DNA of 64,000 nucleotides, taken from positions 1 to 64,000 of the forward strand of contig JAHWIR010000006.1 in NCBI GenBank assembly GCA_019322435.1, in the 5' to 3' direction. The notes beneath the pieces are model-generated. The model was not told the DNA's origin, did not search any database, and saw nothing but the letters and a program-made list of their open reading frames with translations. The position numbers and the translations under genes were made by a program. This document shows positions 16,486 through 25,261 of this stretch, in pieces. This DNA comes from Candidatus Woesearchaeota archaeon (GTDB taxonomy: Archaea > Nanobdellota > Nanobdellia > Woesearchaeales > WJKL01). The stretch's first letter is position 1. Each line of letters opens with the position of its first letter.

Positions 16486-16886
16486 TGCAAGCAGTAAAAG
16501 CCAGAGTAACAAAAGCACTTCCAACAGGAACTTTGATTAAAACTTGCGATAATTCAGGAGCTAAGATACTCAAGATATTCGGTGTAAAGGGCCATAAGAC
16601 AGTAAAAGGCAGATCACCAGCAGCAGGAGTAGGAGATCTGGTATTGGCTTCTGTAAAATCCGGAAAGCCAGACATAAGAAAAACAGTTGTTTTTGCTGTT
16701 ATTGTAAGGCAAAAGAAAGAATACAAGCGTCCAGATGGAACAAGAATCAAATTTGAAGATAATGCAGCCGTTGTATTAAAGGACGATAAAGGAAATCCAA
16801 AAGGTACAATATTCAAAGGCCCGATTGCAAAAGAAGCTTGCGACAGGTGGCCTGGAGTTGCAAAACTAGCAAGTATTGTGGTATGA
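16485..16886 (+). CDS. rpl14: Large ribosomal subunit protein uL14
   Basis: A 133-residue L14. KTCDNSGAKILKIFGVKG, the RSPAAGVGDLVLASVKSGKP strand region and a KGTIFKGPIAKEACDRWP ending are diagnostic. It sits at the subunit interface and contacts aIF6. Standard operon position and length. Confidence 0.97.
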   Translation: MQAVKARVTKALPTGTLIKTCDNSGAKILKIFGVKGHKTVKGRSPAAGVGDLVLASVKSGKPDIRKTVVFAVIVRQKKEYKRPDGTRIKFEDNAAVVLKDDKGNPKGTIFKGPIAKEACDRWPGVAKLASIVV

Positions 16887-16890
16887 TAAG

Positions 16891-17268
16891 ATGAAACGAT
16901 TTTCAAAAACCTGGAAAACAAGCAAAAAACCTGGAAAACAGCGTAAATATAGATACAATGCTCCTTTGCATATCAAAAACAAATTCCTGTCAGTTCATCT
17001 GTCAAAAGAACTCAGAGAAAAACACAAGAAAAGAAACACCACAGTCAGAAAAGGAGATACAATCAAGGTCCTAAGAGGGCAATTCAAAGGAAAATCAGGA
17101 AAAATAGATAGAGTTAATCTAAAAACAACAAAAGTCTACATTCAAGGGATTGAATCAACAAAAAAAGATGGAACAAAAACATTCTATCCATTCACTCCTT
17201 CAAACTTGATAATTATTGAATTAAACCTTAGCGATAAGAAAAGAGCTAAGAGCTTAGAGAGGAAATAA
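16891..17268 (+). CDS. rpl24: Large ribosomal subunit protein uL24
   Basis: A 125-residue archaeal L24 with the N-terminal FSKTWKTSKKPGKQRKYRYNAPLH and the KOW motif VRKGDTIKVLRGQFKGKSGK. I use the ATG at 16891; a TTG at 16876 lies within rpl14. L24 starts 50S assembly. A structured 60-nt repeat-like leader for rps4e follows. Confidence 0.95.
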   Translation: MKRFSKTWKTSKKPGKQRKYRYNAPLHIKNKFLSVHLSKELREKHKKRNTTVRKGDTIKVLRGQFKGKSGKIDRVNLKTTKVYIQGIESTKKDGTKTFYPFTPSNLIIIELNLSDKKRAKSLERK

Positions 17269-17269
17269 A

Positions 17270-17331
17270 AACCCAGTAAAATGGGTTCCGAAATTACGAG
17301 GAAAAAAGATAAATAACGAGGAAGATCAAGA
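17270..17331 (+). promoter_or_regulatory. Repeated leader motif before rps4e
   Basis: The gap between rpl24 and rps4e holds AACCCA-GTAAAA-TGGGTT (6-bp stem) followed by CCG, TTACGAG, AAAAGATAAATAACGAGG and then the ATG. A clearly related stretch precedes rpl34e (25262-25321) in the same order and at the same distance from the ATG. It has no TATA at the promoter distance, so an RNA-level role (processing or translational control) is more likely than a promoter. Confidence 0.6.
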
Positions 17332-18030
17332 ATGGGAAGCAAAGTAGAAAAACATATGTCAAGGCTTGCAATGCCTAAAACCTGGAAAATAAAAAGAAAA
17401 GGAATAAAATGGGTAACTCGCCCTTTGCCAGGCCCGCACTCCCCTAAACTAGGTGTGCCTCTAAATGTATTATTAAGAGATATATTATCTTATGCAAGAA
17501 CATCAAAAGAAGTAAAAAACATCCTCAATGATCAAGAAATCTTGGTTGACGGAATCAGGAGAAAAGAAAACAGATTCATTACAGGCCTTATGGATGTTGT
17601 CTCAATCCCAAAAACAAAAGAAAACTTCAGGATCCTATTAAACAAAAAAGGCCATATAATAGCATTCCCAATAAGAGAAGATGCAAACATCAAACCATGC
17701 AAAATCAAGGGAAAGGTTGTTATCAAAAAAAGCAAGCTGCAGTTAAATCTTTTTGATGGGAAGAACATCTTAGCAGACAAGACCGAGGCAAAGGTTGGAG
17801 ATACTGCACTGATAGATATTCCTTCTAAAAAAATAAAACAGATACTAAAGCTGGAGAAAAAAGCTCTTGTCTATCTTATCGGAGGAAAACATATAGGAGA
17901 GACAGGAACAATAGAAGACATCAAGGGAAACAAGATAATCTATAAAAGAGGCAAGGACAAATTTGAAACCCTGAAGAAATATGCTTTTGTAATAGGAAAA
18001 GAAAAACCAGAAATAAGCTTACCAGAATGA
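17332..18030 (+). CDS. rps4e: Small ribosomal subunit protein eS4
   Basis: A 232-residue S4e: HMSRLAMPKTWKIKRKGIKWVTRPLPGPHS start, an S4 RNA-binding fold (QEILVDGIRRKENRFITGLMDVV) and a KOW-type segment (YLIGGKHIGETGTIEDI). It is archaeal/eukaryotic-specific. It overlaps rpl5 by 4 bp and has the structured leader upstream. Confidence 0.96.
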   Translation: MGSKVEKHMSRLAMPKTWKIKRKGIKWVTRPLPGPHSPKLGVPLNVLLRDILSYARTSKEVKNILNDQEILVDGIRRKENRFITGLMDVVSIPKTKENFRILLNKKGHIIAFPIREDANIKPCKIKGKVVIKKSKLQLNLFDGKNILADKTEAKVGDTALIDIPSKKIKQILKLEKKALVYLIGGKHIGETGTIEDIKGNKIIYKRGKDKFETLKKYAFVIGKEKPEISLPE

Positions 18031-18542
18031 ACCCAATGAGAAATATCAGGATAGAGAAAATCACGCTCAATATAGGGACAGGAAAAGAGCAGCCGCGATT
18101 AGAGAAAGGAATGAACTTGCTAAAAACAATAACAGGCATTGCTCCAGTAAAGACAACAGCAACAAAAAGAATACCTGGCTGGGGTTTGAGGCCAGGACTT
18201 CCAATTGGATGCAAATTAACTTTAAGAAAAAAAGCCGCAAAACAGCTGCTCATAAGATTACTGGAAGCAAAAGACAATATATTATCTCCAAACCAGTTTG
18301 ATTCTAACGGCAACCTGGCATTTGGACTTGCTGAATATATAGACATCCCTGATGTAAAATATGATCCTGAAATTGGGATGATGGGTCTGGAAGTATGTAT
18401 TACATTAGAAAGACCAGGATTTAGGGTTAAAAGAAGAAAACTGAAACAAAAGAAAATCCCAGTAAAACATAAAATCACAAAACAAGAGGCAATTGACTTT
18501 ATGTCAAAAGAATTCAATATCAAAGTGGGGGAAGAAGAATGA
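18027..18542 (+). CDS. rpl5: Large ribosomal subunit protein uL5
   Basis: A 171-residue L5 with MRNIRIEKITLNIGTGKEQPRLEKG and the ATKRIPGWGLRPGLPIGCKLTLR segment; it binds 5S rRNA in the central protuberance. The start ATG overlaps the rps4e stop (ATGA). Two Met codons (MNPM) are possible starts; the first is coupled. Confidence 0.96.
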   Translation: MNPMRNIRIEKITLNIGTGKEQPRLEKGMNLLKTITGIAPVKTTATKRIPGWGLRPGLPIGCKLTLRKKAAKQLLIRLLEAKDNILSPNQFDSNGNLAFGLAEYIDIPDVKYDPEIGMMGLEVCITLERPGFRVKRRKLKQKKIPVKHKITKQEAIDFMSKEFNIKVGEEE

Positions 18543-18769
18543 CTGCATCAGACCATAGAAAAGTCTACAAGCAACTAAAAGCTAAGCCAGCTAAATTGGC
18601 TAAATTCAAAAAACATAATGCTCCTAAAAAAAGAAGCTGTGGTGTAAATCTAAAAAGATGCAGCAGATGTGGCAGAAGAAGAGGTCATATAAACAAATAT
18701 GGATTGGATCTGTGCAGACAATGCTTTAGACAGATAGCAACTAAAATAGGATTTAAAAAATACAGTTAA
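18539..18769 (+). CDS. rps14: Small ribosomal subunit protein uS14
   Basis: A 76-residue zinc-type S14. The four Cys ligands are in CSRCGRRRGHINKYGLDLCRQCFRQ. The N-terminal 35 residues are a Lys-rich extension, making it longer than the usual 50-55-residue archaeal protein. It overlaps rpl5 by 4 bp. Confidence 0.95.
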   Translation: MTASDHRKVYKQLKAKPAKLAKFKKHNAPKKRSCGVNLKRCSRCGRRRGHINKYGLDLCRQCFRQIATKIGFKKYS

Positions 18770-18778
18770 GGTGAGAAA

Positions 18779-19168
18779 ATGTTAAACGACCCGCTTGCAA
18801 ACGCATTATCAAAAATAAAAAATGCAGAAAAACTAGGAAGAACCTCATGTTCAATAGCTCCATCCTCAAAAGTCATCAAAGAAGTGCTTAGAATCATGCA
18901 GGAAAATATGTTCATTGGAGAATTTAAAGAAACAGATGATGGTAGAGGCGGGATAATAAAGGTAGAACTGATTGGTAAGATCAATAACTGCGGCGTTATC
19001 AAACCGCACTACTCTTCAAAAAAAGATGAATTTGAAAAATTCGAAAAAAGATACCTTCCTGCAAAAGACTTTGGGATATTGATTGTCTCAACACCTTACG
19101 GAATAATGGTTCAGCAGGATGCTGTAAAAAAAGATAGCGGAGGAGTATTATTGGCTTATTGTTATTAA
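18779..19168 (+). CDS. rps8: Small ribosomal subunit protein uS8
   Basis: A 129-residue archaeal S8: DPLANALSKIKNAEKLGRTSC start and the ...KDFGILIVSTPYGIMVQQDAVKK C-terminal domain. A GGTGAG ribosome-binding site lies 3 bp before the ATG. It nucleates the 16S central domain. Confidence 0.96.
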   Translation: MLNDPLANALSKIKNAEKLGRTSCSIAPSSKVIKEVLRIMQENMFIGEFKETDDGRGGIIKVELIGKINNCGVIKPHYSSKKDEFEKFEKRYLPAKDFGILIVSTPYGIMVQQDAVKKDSGGVLLAYCY

Positions 19169-19170
19169 AA

Positions 19171-19716
19171 ATGGTGAAACTCGAAATAGCAGAACAGATA
19201 GAAATTCCAGAAGGAGTGGAAGTTAAGATAGATGCAGGGCTGGTCTCAGCAAAAGGCCCTAAAGGAGAAGCCTCTAGAAAACTTGTCTATCCAAGAATAT
19301 CCATAGAAACAAAAGACAGCAAGATAATCCTGTCCTCAAAAAAAGCAACAAAAAGAGAAAAGAGGATAATCGGAACATTCAAGTCTCATATTCAAAACAT
19401 CCTGCAAGGAGTCATAGAAGTGCACTCTTACAAGCTAAAAGTATGCTCAACACACTTTCCAATGACAGCAGCTGTTGAAAACAATGAGTTTGTTGTTCAG
19501 AACTTCCTAGGAGAAAAAGTTCCAAGAAAATTCAAGATAAAACAAGGAGTTGACATAAAAGTAGAAGGCCAGGAAATAACAGTTGAAAGCGCTGACAAAG
19601 AGCTCGCAGGCCAGGCAGCAGCATCAATAGAACAGCTCTGCAGGATAACCAAAAGGGACAGAAGAATATTCCAGGATGGTATCTATATAATAAAAAAATC
19701 TGAAAAAGCAAGATAA
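19171..19716 (+). CDS. rpl6: Large ribosomal subunit protein uL6
   Basis: A 181-residue L6 with the tandem L6 fold (EIPEGVEVKIDAGLVSAKGPKG; ADKELAGQAAASIEQLCRIT). The ATG at 19171 directly after the rps8 stop is chosen; a frame-open TTG at 19159 lies within rps8. L6 sits near the sarcin-ricin loop. Confidence 0.96.
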   Translation: MVKLEIAEQIEIPEGVEVKIDAGLVSAKGPKGEASRKLVYPRISIETKDSKIILSSKKATKREKRIIGTFKSHIQNILQGVIEVHSYKLKVCSTHFPMTAAVENNEFVVQNFLGEKVPRKFKIKQGVDIKVEGQEITVESADKELAGQAAASIEQLCRITKRDRRIFQDGIYIIKKSEKAR

Positions 19717-19718
19717 CA

Positions 19719-20291
19719 ATGAACAAAATAGAATTAAGAAAAGCTATCAAAGCAAAAAAGCCGGTTTTTGTTAGTCAAGATTCTCATAAAAGAAAAAGGC
19801 TTAGCAAAAAATGGCAAAAGCCAAAAGGCTGGCAGTCAAAGATAAGGCTGAACAAAAGAGGATACAGAAAAACAGTGAGGCCTGGCTACGGCTCTCCAAA
19901 AGCAGCCTACAGCTTAGACCCTTCTGGATTAGAAGCTGTCAGAATCCATTCAATATCAGAATTATCAAAAATAAACAAAGAAACCCAAGGGATAATAATT
20001 GCATCTGTTGTTGGAACTAAAAATAAGATTTCCATAATCAATAAGGCAAAAGAAGCTGGAATTAAGATACTCAACATAAAAGACCCTGATGCTTATCTAA
20101 AGAAAGTTGAAGAAAGCATAAAGAAGAAAAAAGAAGAAAAAGCAAAACGTACTGAGAAAAAACAGGCTGAAAAGAAGAAAGCCAAGAAAAAGGAAGAGAA
20201 AGACAAGCTTCAAGAAAAGCTATCAGAAGACGAAAAGAAAGACGAAGAGAAAAAAGAGAAAGAAAAAGTCTTGACTAAGAAAGAGGCATAA
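19719..20291 (+). CDS. rpl32e: eL32 with long charged C-terminal helix
   Basis: Residues 1-130 are L32e (KRKRLSKKWQKPKGW, RLNKRGYRKTVRPGYGSPK). About 60 further residues are almost only Lys, Glu, Asp and Ala, predicted as one long charged helix. Archaeal L32e is usually about 130 residues, so the tail is an addition. Confidence 0.94.
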   Translation: MNKIELRKAIKAKKPVFVSQDSHKRKRLSKKWQKPKGWQSKIRLNKRGYRKTVRPGYGSPKAAYSLDPSGLEAVRIHSISELSKINKETQGIIIASVVGTKNKISIINKAKEAGIKILNIKDPDAYLKKVEESIKKKKEEKAKRTEKKQAEKKKAKKKEEKDKLQEKLSEDEKKDEEKKEKEKVLTKKEA

Positions 20292-20293
20292 TA

Positions 20294-20752
20294 ATGAAAC
20301 TAAAACTTCAAAAAAGACTTGCATCAGACATACTAAAATGCTCTGAAAAAAGAATATCATTCGATCAAACTAGATTAGAGGATATCAAAGAAGCAATAAC
20401 AAAACTAGATATCAAGTCTTTGATTACAGGAGGAGCTATAAAAGCAAAGCCTGTAAAAGGAGTCTCTAGAGTCAGAGCAAGAAAAACCGCACTTCAGAAA
20501 AGAAAAGGCAAAAGAAAAGGCCCTGGTTCAACAAAAGGTAGAAAAACAGCCCGTCTTCCAAAAAAGAAAGCATGGATTGGAAGAATCAGAATCCAAAGAA
20601 AATTCCTTAAAGAACTGCGTGACAAAGGGCTTGTCAGCAAATCTGATTATCATGCGCTTTATCAAAAATCTAAAGGAGGCTTCTTTAGAAGCAAACGTCA
20701 TATTAAGCTATACCTAGAAGAGCACAGATTAATCAAAGAAAATAAAAAATGA
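20294..20752 (+). CDS. rpl19e: Large ribosomal subunit protein eL19
   Basis: A 152-residue L19e: LKLQKRLASDILKCSEKRISFD, the RKRKGKRKGPGSTKGRK-like basic loop (KRKGKRKGPGSTKGRKTAR) and a long C-terminal helix. It forms an intersubunit bridge in archaea and eukaryotes. Normal length; overlaps rpl18 by 4 bp. Confidence 0.96.
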   Translation: MKLKLQKRLASDILKCSEKRISFDQTRLEDIKEAITKLDIKSLITGGAIKAKPVKGVSRVRARKTALQKRKGKRKGPGSTKGRKTARLPKKKAWIGRIRIQRKFLKELRDKGLVSKSDYHALYQKSKGGFFRSKRHIKLYLEEHRLIKENKK

Positions 20753-21258
20753 ATTCAAAAAAAGCCACAGTTCAATTCAAGAGAAAAAGGAAAGGAAAGA
20801 CAAACTACAAGAAAAGGCTAAGGCTGCTGCTTTCCGGCAAGCCTAGACTAGTTATAAGAATATTCATGAAAAATACCTGTGCTCAGATAATAGAATATCA
20901 GCCAGCTGGGGACAAGGTTATTGTTGCTGCAGCAGCACGTGAACTAGAGCCATTGGGCTGGAAATTCAACAAAGGAAATGTTCCAGCAGCATATCTTACT
21001 GGCCTGTTGGCTGGGAAAAAGGCTGTCAAAGCTGGAGTCAAAGAAGTTATCCTTGATTCAGGCTTGTCCAAGCCTACAAAAGGCTCAAGAATATATGCAT
21101 GCTTAAAAGGAGCTCTTGATGCTGGATTAAACATACCTCATGAAAAAGAGATATTCCCAGATGATTCAAGAATCAAAGGAGAGCACATAGCTAAATACAA
21201 AAATTCTCCTGAAATAACAAAAACATTTGAAGAAATCAAGAACAAGGTGAAAGAATAA
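20749..21258 (+). CDS. rpl18: Large ribosomal subunit protein uL18
   Basis: A 169-residue archaeal L18: RKRKGKTNYKKRLRLLLSGKPRLVIR and the AAYLTGLLAGKKA and GLSKPTKGSRIYACLKGALDAGL segments. With L5 it binds 5S rRNA. Its stop overlaps the rps5 ATG by one base. Confidence 0.96.
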   Translation: MNSKKATVQFKRKRKGKTNYKKRLRLLLSGKPRLVIRIFMKNTCAQIIEYQPAGDKVIVAAAARELEPLGWKFNKGNVPAAYLTGLLAGKKAVKAGVKEVILDSGLSKPTKGSRIYACLKGALDAGLNIPHEKEIFPDDSRIKGEHIAKYKNSPEITKTFEEIKNKVKE

Positions 21259-22163
21259 TGCCAAAAGTAAAAAAGAAACTCCCAGAAGATGAAAAAGAAA
21301 CAAAAGAGACTGTAGAAGAAGCGCAAGAAACAGAAGAAAAGGAAGTTAAGAAAGTAGTCAGAAGAGAAGGCAAAAAAGAATTCGGCAAGGAATTTAATAA
21401 AGATGCTTGGAAGCCAAAGACTGAAATAGGCAAAAAAGTAAAATCAGGAGAGATAAAAGACATTGACTTTATCCTGGATAATGGCTATAATATACTTGAA
21501 TCAGAGATAGTTGATGTTTTGATTCCAGATATCCAGGTTGACTTGCTGCTGATAGGACAGTCAAAAGGTAAATTTGGAGGAGGCTCAAGAAGGATCTTCC
21601 GTCAGACACAGAAGAAAACAAGAGAAGGAAACAAGCCAAAATTCGCAACAGTCGCTGTTGCTGGAAATGAAAACGGCTATGTTGGACTTGGATACGGAAA
21701 GAGCAAAGAGACAGTCCCGGCAAGAGAAAAATCAATCAGAAATGCTAAATTAAACATGATCAAGATCAAGCGTGGCTGCGGCTCATGGCAGTGCGGATGT
21801 AAAGAGCCCCACACAATCCCTTATAAAGTTGAAGGTAAATGCGGCTCAATAATCCTAAAGCTTATTCCAGCTCCAAAAGGTACAGGCCTAAAAGTTGAAG
21901 GAGAAGTTGGAAAAATCCTCAAACTTGCTGGAATCAAGGATGTCTGGTCAAAAACATTGGGAAAAACAAGCACCAAGCTTAATCTAGTCTATGCTTGTGT
22001 TGCTGCTTTAAGGAACCTGATGGAAATCAAGACCAAAGAGCAGGATATTGCAGCACTGGGCATTGTTGAAGGAAAAATAAAAGCAAAAGAATCTCCTACA
22101 GAAGAGGACTTTGCAGAAGTAATTAAGGCAGAGCCTAAAAAACCTAAAGAAAAGAAAAAATGA
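21258..22163 (+). CDS. rps5: uS5 with extended acidic N terminus
   Basis: A 301-residue S5. The first 55 residues are Glu/Lys-rich, an extension over the usual 210-240-residue archaeal protein. The double-stranded RNA-binding part (RIFRQTQKKTREGNKPKFATVAVAGNENGYVGLG, split here by loops) and the C-terminal domain (IKDVWSKTLGKTSTKLNLVYA) follow. S5 helps control decoding accuracy and mRNA entry. Confidence 0.95.
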   Translation: MPKVKKKLPEDEKETKETVEEAQETEEKEVKKVVRREGKKEFGKEFNKDAWKPKTEIGKKVKSGEIKDIDFILDNGYNILESEIVDVLIPDIQVDLLLIGQSKGKFGGGSRRIFRQTQKKTREGNKPKFATVAVAGNENGYVGLGYGKSKETVPAREKSIRNAKLNMIKIKRGCGSWQCGCKEPHTIPYKVEGKCGSIILKLIPAPKGTGLKVEGEVGKILKLAGIKDVWSKTLGKTSTKLNLVYACVAALRNLMEIKTKEQDIAALGIVEGKIKAKESPTEEDFAEVIKAEPKKPKEKKK

Positions 22164-22558
22164 GTGAAGAACAAGAAGCACAAAAAGAAGAAAAAAAGCA
22201 ATATAAAAAGATTGCAGTAGTTAGAATTAGAGGCAGCATCAAGCTAAAAAAAGAACTAAAAGATACTCTAGACATGCTCAGACTTTACAAACAAAATTAT
22301 TGCGTTATCCTAGACGCATCTCCAAGCATTGTAGGAATGCTAAAAAAAGCGCAAAGCCTAGTAACATGGGGAGAAATAGATGATGAAACTCTTGCCCTGT
22401 TAAAAGAAAAAAAGCAAGAAAAAGAGAAAAAATTCTTTAGATTACATCCACCAAGAAAAGGATTTGAAAGAAAAGGAATAAAACTTCCTTTCAAAGTCGG
22501 TGGTGCTTTAGGTTATAGAGGAAATAAAATCAACGATTTAATTAAAAAGATGATCTAA
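22160..22558 (+). CDS. rpl30: Large ribosomal subunit protein uL30
   Basis: A 132-residue archaeal L30. After a charged start of about 15 residues comes IAVVRIRGSIKLKKELKDTL, then MLKKAQSLVTWGEID and RLHPPRKGFERKGIKLPFKVGG. The archaeal protein is longer than the bacterial 60-residue form, as here. Confidence 0.95.
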   Translation: MSEEQEAQKEEKKQYKKIAVVRIRGSIKLKKELKDTLDMLRLYKQNYCVILDASPSIVGMLKKAQSLVTWGEIDDETLALLKEKKQEKEKKFFRLHPPRKGFERKGIKLPFKVGGALGYRGNKINDLIKKMI

Positions 22559-22559
22559 G

Positions 22560-23093
22560 ATGACTACTAATAAACGTACTAAATTTACAAGAAGGCGTGG
22601 ATCCACATCTCATGGCTGGGGTTCTATGAAAAAACGTAGAGGCAAAGGCAATAAAGGAGGCGCTGGAATGGCTGGCACTGGAAAAAAAGGGGATGCTAAA
22701 AAACCATCTATCTGGAAAAATAAGGAATATTTTGGAAAGCATGGATTCAAGAAAAAAAATCCTGCTAAGATAAATCCTGTTAATCTTTCTTATTTTGAAG
22801 AAAAGCTAGATAGATTATTAGCTAAAAAACTAATCCAGCAAGAAAATGACACAATTGTAATTGATGCTAAAAAACTAGGATTCAATAAAGTTCTTGGCAG
22901 TGGAAAAATAACAAAGAAATACAAAATAACTGCTGATTCCTTCTCCAAAGACGCTGTTGAAAAAATCAAAGCAGCTGGCGGAGAAGCAATTGAATTAAAA
23001 TCCAAGGTTAAAGAGCCAAAAACAGAAGAACCAAAAGCAGGTACCCAGACGACGAAGAAGTCTGACTCTTCGCAAGAGGAAACTGAAAAATGA
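22560..23093 (+). CDS. rpl15: uL15 with mini-element-bearing tail
   Basis: Residues 1-150 are archaeal L15 (RGSTSHGWGSMKKRRGKGNKGG; GFKKKNPAKINPVNL; KVLGSGKITKKYKITAD). The last 25 residues form an acidic/basic tail that contains the GTQTTKKSDSS mini-element. The stop overlaps the secY ATG by 4 bp, so SecY translation is coupled to this gene. Confidence 0.95.
   Translation: MTTNKRTKFTRRRGSTSHGWGSMKKRRGKGNKGGAGMAGTGKKGDAKKPSIWKNKEYFGKHGFKKKNPAKINPVNLSYFEEKLDRLLAKKLIQQENDTIVIDAKKLGFNKVLGSGKITKKYKITADSFSKDAVEKIKAAGGEAIELKSKVKEPKTEEPKAGTQTTKKSDSSQEETEK
23038..23073. repeat. 36-bp GTQTT/SDS mini-element copy in rpl15
   Basis: Begins CAGGTACCCAGACGAC and ends GTCTGACTCTTCGC. Two base changes separate it from the rpl22/rps3 copies (G to A, A to T); the TTCGC end is shared with the hef copy. 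Same codon phase as the others. Confidence 0.85.
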
Positions 23094-24478
23094 GTTTATA
23101 TGATAAATTATTATCAAACCTTCCAGAAGTTAAGGGTCCAGAACAAAAAAGGCTTGCATTTAAAGAAAAGCTGAAATGGACTGGCATTACATTAGTCATA
23201 TTCTTTGTATTAGGTCTTATACCTCTTTTTGGATTAGGAGCTAATGCACTGCAGCAATTTGAATATCTATCATTGATCCTAGGAGCTAAATTCGGTTCAA
23301 TAATCTCCTTAGGAATAGGTCCTATTGTTACTGCATCCATTGTACTCCAACTTCTAAATGGTTCAGGACTAGTTAAATTTGACTTGACATCTCATGAAGG
23401 AAAGAAAAGATTCCAAGGAACCCAGAAATTACTAGCGCTCTTCTTCATAATATTTGAAGCTGGAATCTATGTCTTTATGGGAGGCCTGGCACCACCTCCA
23501 GAATTAATAGGAACAGGCGTTTATTTCCAGCTGCAGCTATTATTAGTATTCCAGCTTTGCCTTGGCGGAATGCTGATCATGTTTATGGATGAAGTTATCT
23601 CAAAATGGGGTTTTGGTTCTGGAATCTCATTGTTCATTGCAGCAGGTGTTTCAGAACAGATATTCATAAGAGCTTTATCCCCATTGCCCTCTCCAGCTAA
23701 CCCAGGAATTGCAACAGGAGCTATCCCAGCTTTATTTCAATCCTTATCAGCAGGAGATCCAATAACAGCTGCTTTGATGATTGCAGCAGTTATCTCTACA
23801 GTACTGGTGTTTGCAATTGCTGTTTACGGACAGGCTATGAAAGTTGAAATTCCACTCTCCTTTGGCAGAATACGCGGCCATGGAATAAGATGGCCTTTAA
23901 GCTTTATCTATACATCTAATATCCCTGTTATATTAATTGCAGCATTAATGGCAAACATACAGTTATGGGCTCGTCTCCTTCAAAACTGGGGGCACCCCTG
24001 GCTTGGAACCTTTGTCGGAAACACTCCCACATCGGGTTTGGTTGCCTGGCTATTCTCTCCAGATCTAGTTGGAAAACTGATCAAAGGCAGCCTGACATTT
24101 GCAGACGCTGCTCATGGCTTGGTTTACATGCTTATCATGATTGGAGGAGCTGTAATGTTTTCAATATTTTGGATGCAGACATCTGGAATGGATGCAAAAT
24201 CCCAGGCAAAGCAGATCATGTCCTCTGGATTGCAGATTCCTGGCTTTAGAAGGGATCAAAGAGTTTTAGAAAGGTTATTAAATAGATACATCTGGCCTTT
24301 AACTGTGATGGGAGCAATTACAGTTGGATTTATTGCTGCTATTGCTGACTTATCAGGGGCATTAAGCCGTGGAACAGGTATCTTATTGACAGTTATGATT
24401 ATTTACAAGCTATATGAAGAGGTAGCTAAGCAGCACATGTATGATATGCATCCAATGATGCGTAAGTTTATGGAGTGA
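23090..24478 (+). CDS. secY: Protein translocase subunit SecY
   Basis: A 462-residue SecY with ten predicted membrane helices. Recognisable parts are IISLGIGPIVTASIVLQLL, the FGFGSGIS-like KWGFGSGISLFIAAG, and the cytoplasmic loop GQAMKVEIPLSFGRIRGHGI. It forms the protein-conducting channel. Position after rpl15 is standard. The adenylate kinase gene that often follows it in archaea is missing. Confidence 0.97.
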   Translation: MSLYDKLLSNLPEVKGPEQKRLAFKEKLKWTGITLVIFFVLGLIPLFGLGANALQQFEYLSLILGAKFGSIISLGIGPIVTASIVLQLLNGSGLVKFDLTSHEGKKRFQGTQKLLALFFIIFEAGIYVFMGGLAPPPELIGTGVYFQLQLLLVFQLCLGGMLIMFMDEVISKWGFGSGISLFIAAGVSEQIFIRALSPLPSPANPGIATGAIPALFQSLSAGDPITAALMIAAVISTVLVFAIAVYGQAMKVEIPLSFGRIRGHGIRWPLSFIYTSNIPVILIAALMANIQLWARLLQNWGHPWLGTFVGNTPTSGLVAWLFSPDLVGKLIKGSLTFADAAHGLVYMLIMIGGAVMFSIFWMQTSGMDAKSQAKQIMSSGLQIPGFRRDQRVLERLLNRYIWPLTVMGAITVGFIAAIADLSGALSRGTGILLTVMIIYKLYEEVAKQHMYDMHPMMRKFME

Positions 24479-24484
24479 TAAAAA

Positions 24485-25261
24485 ATGTTTGAAACCGTAC
24501 TAAACCCGATAATGGCCCCTTTGCTGGGAATACCTACATTTTGGTCAATACTGATTATTTCATTAGTTGTAGCTGTCATAATTACTCTTGTCTACAAGTG
24601 GATGACAGACCAGCATCTGATGAAAACTTTAAAAGAAGATATTAAAAAATTCCAAAAGCAGATGAAAGAGCTTAAAGACAATCCTAAAGAATTCATGGCA
24701 GTGCAGAAAAGAGCAATGGAAACAAACATGAAATACATGATGCATTCCATGAAACCGACATTGATAACATTCATCCCTATCATCTTGATATTTGGCTGGT
24801 TAAATGCAAATCTTGCATACGATCCATTACTGCCTGGCCAAGAATTTACAACATCTGCTATATTTGAACAAGGAACAGAAGGGGAAATAAGCTTGATAGC
24901 TCCTGAAGGCATTGAACTGGTCTCAAACTCAACACAAAAAATTGAGTGTAATATAGAAAAAGGATGGATTCGTTCAAAAGAAGTATGTCAATCGCAGTGG
25001 ACTCTAAAAGGGCCTAGTGGAAACTATCTGCTTGAATACGAATTTGAAGACCAGAAAGAAGACAAAGAGATATTGATAACAGAAGAAAGAGCATATGAAA
25101 AACCTGTTAAAATTGTAAAAGAAGGCAAACTACAGCAGATAAAAATCAATAATGAGAAAATGAAACCAATTCCAGGACTTCCGATTGGCTGGCTTGGAAC
25201 ATACATCATATTTTCAATCATATTCAGCATGGTGCTGAGAAAGGCAATGAAACTGCATTAA
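24485..25261 (+). CDS. EMC3/YidC-like membrane insertase (DUF106)
   Basis: A 258-residue protein of the archaeal DUF106 family, related to EMC3, TMCO1 and YidC. A first helix (about 18-38) is followed by a charged coiled-coil hairpin (MKTLKEDIKKFQKQMKELKD), then two more helices at about 90-110 and 235-255. Between them is a roughly 120-residue external domain (FEQGTEGEISLIAPEGIEL...), larger than in most archaeal members. Location next to SecY is typical. It should insert membrane proteins. Confidence 0.88.
   Translation: MFETVLNPIMAPLLGIPTFWSILIISLVVAVIITLVYKWMTDQHLMKTLKEDIKKFQKQMKELKDNPKEFMAVQKRAMETNMKYMMHSMKPTLITFIPIILIFGWLNANLAYDPLLPGQEFTTSAIFEQGTEGEISLIAPEGIELVSNSTQKIECNIEKGWIRSKEVCQSQWTLKGPSGNYLLEYEFEDQKEDKEILITEERAYEKPVKIVKEGKLQQIKINNEKMKPIPGLPIGWLGTYIIFSIIFSMVLRKAMKLH

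Noticed and set aside
17921..18523. A 200-codon antisense frame opposite rps4e and rpl5
   Set aside because: Both plus-strand genes are certain and packed without gaps. The reverse frame is Phe/Leu/Ser-rich without recognisable motifs.
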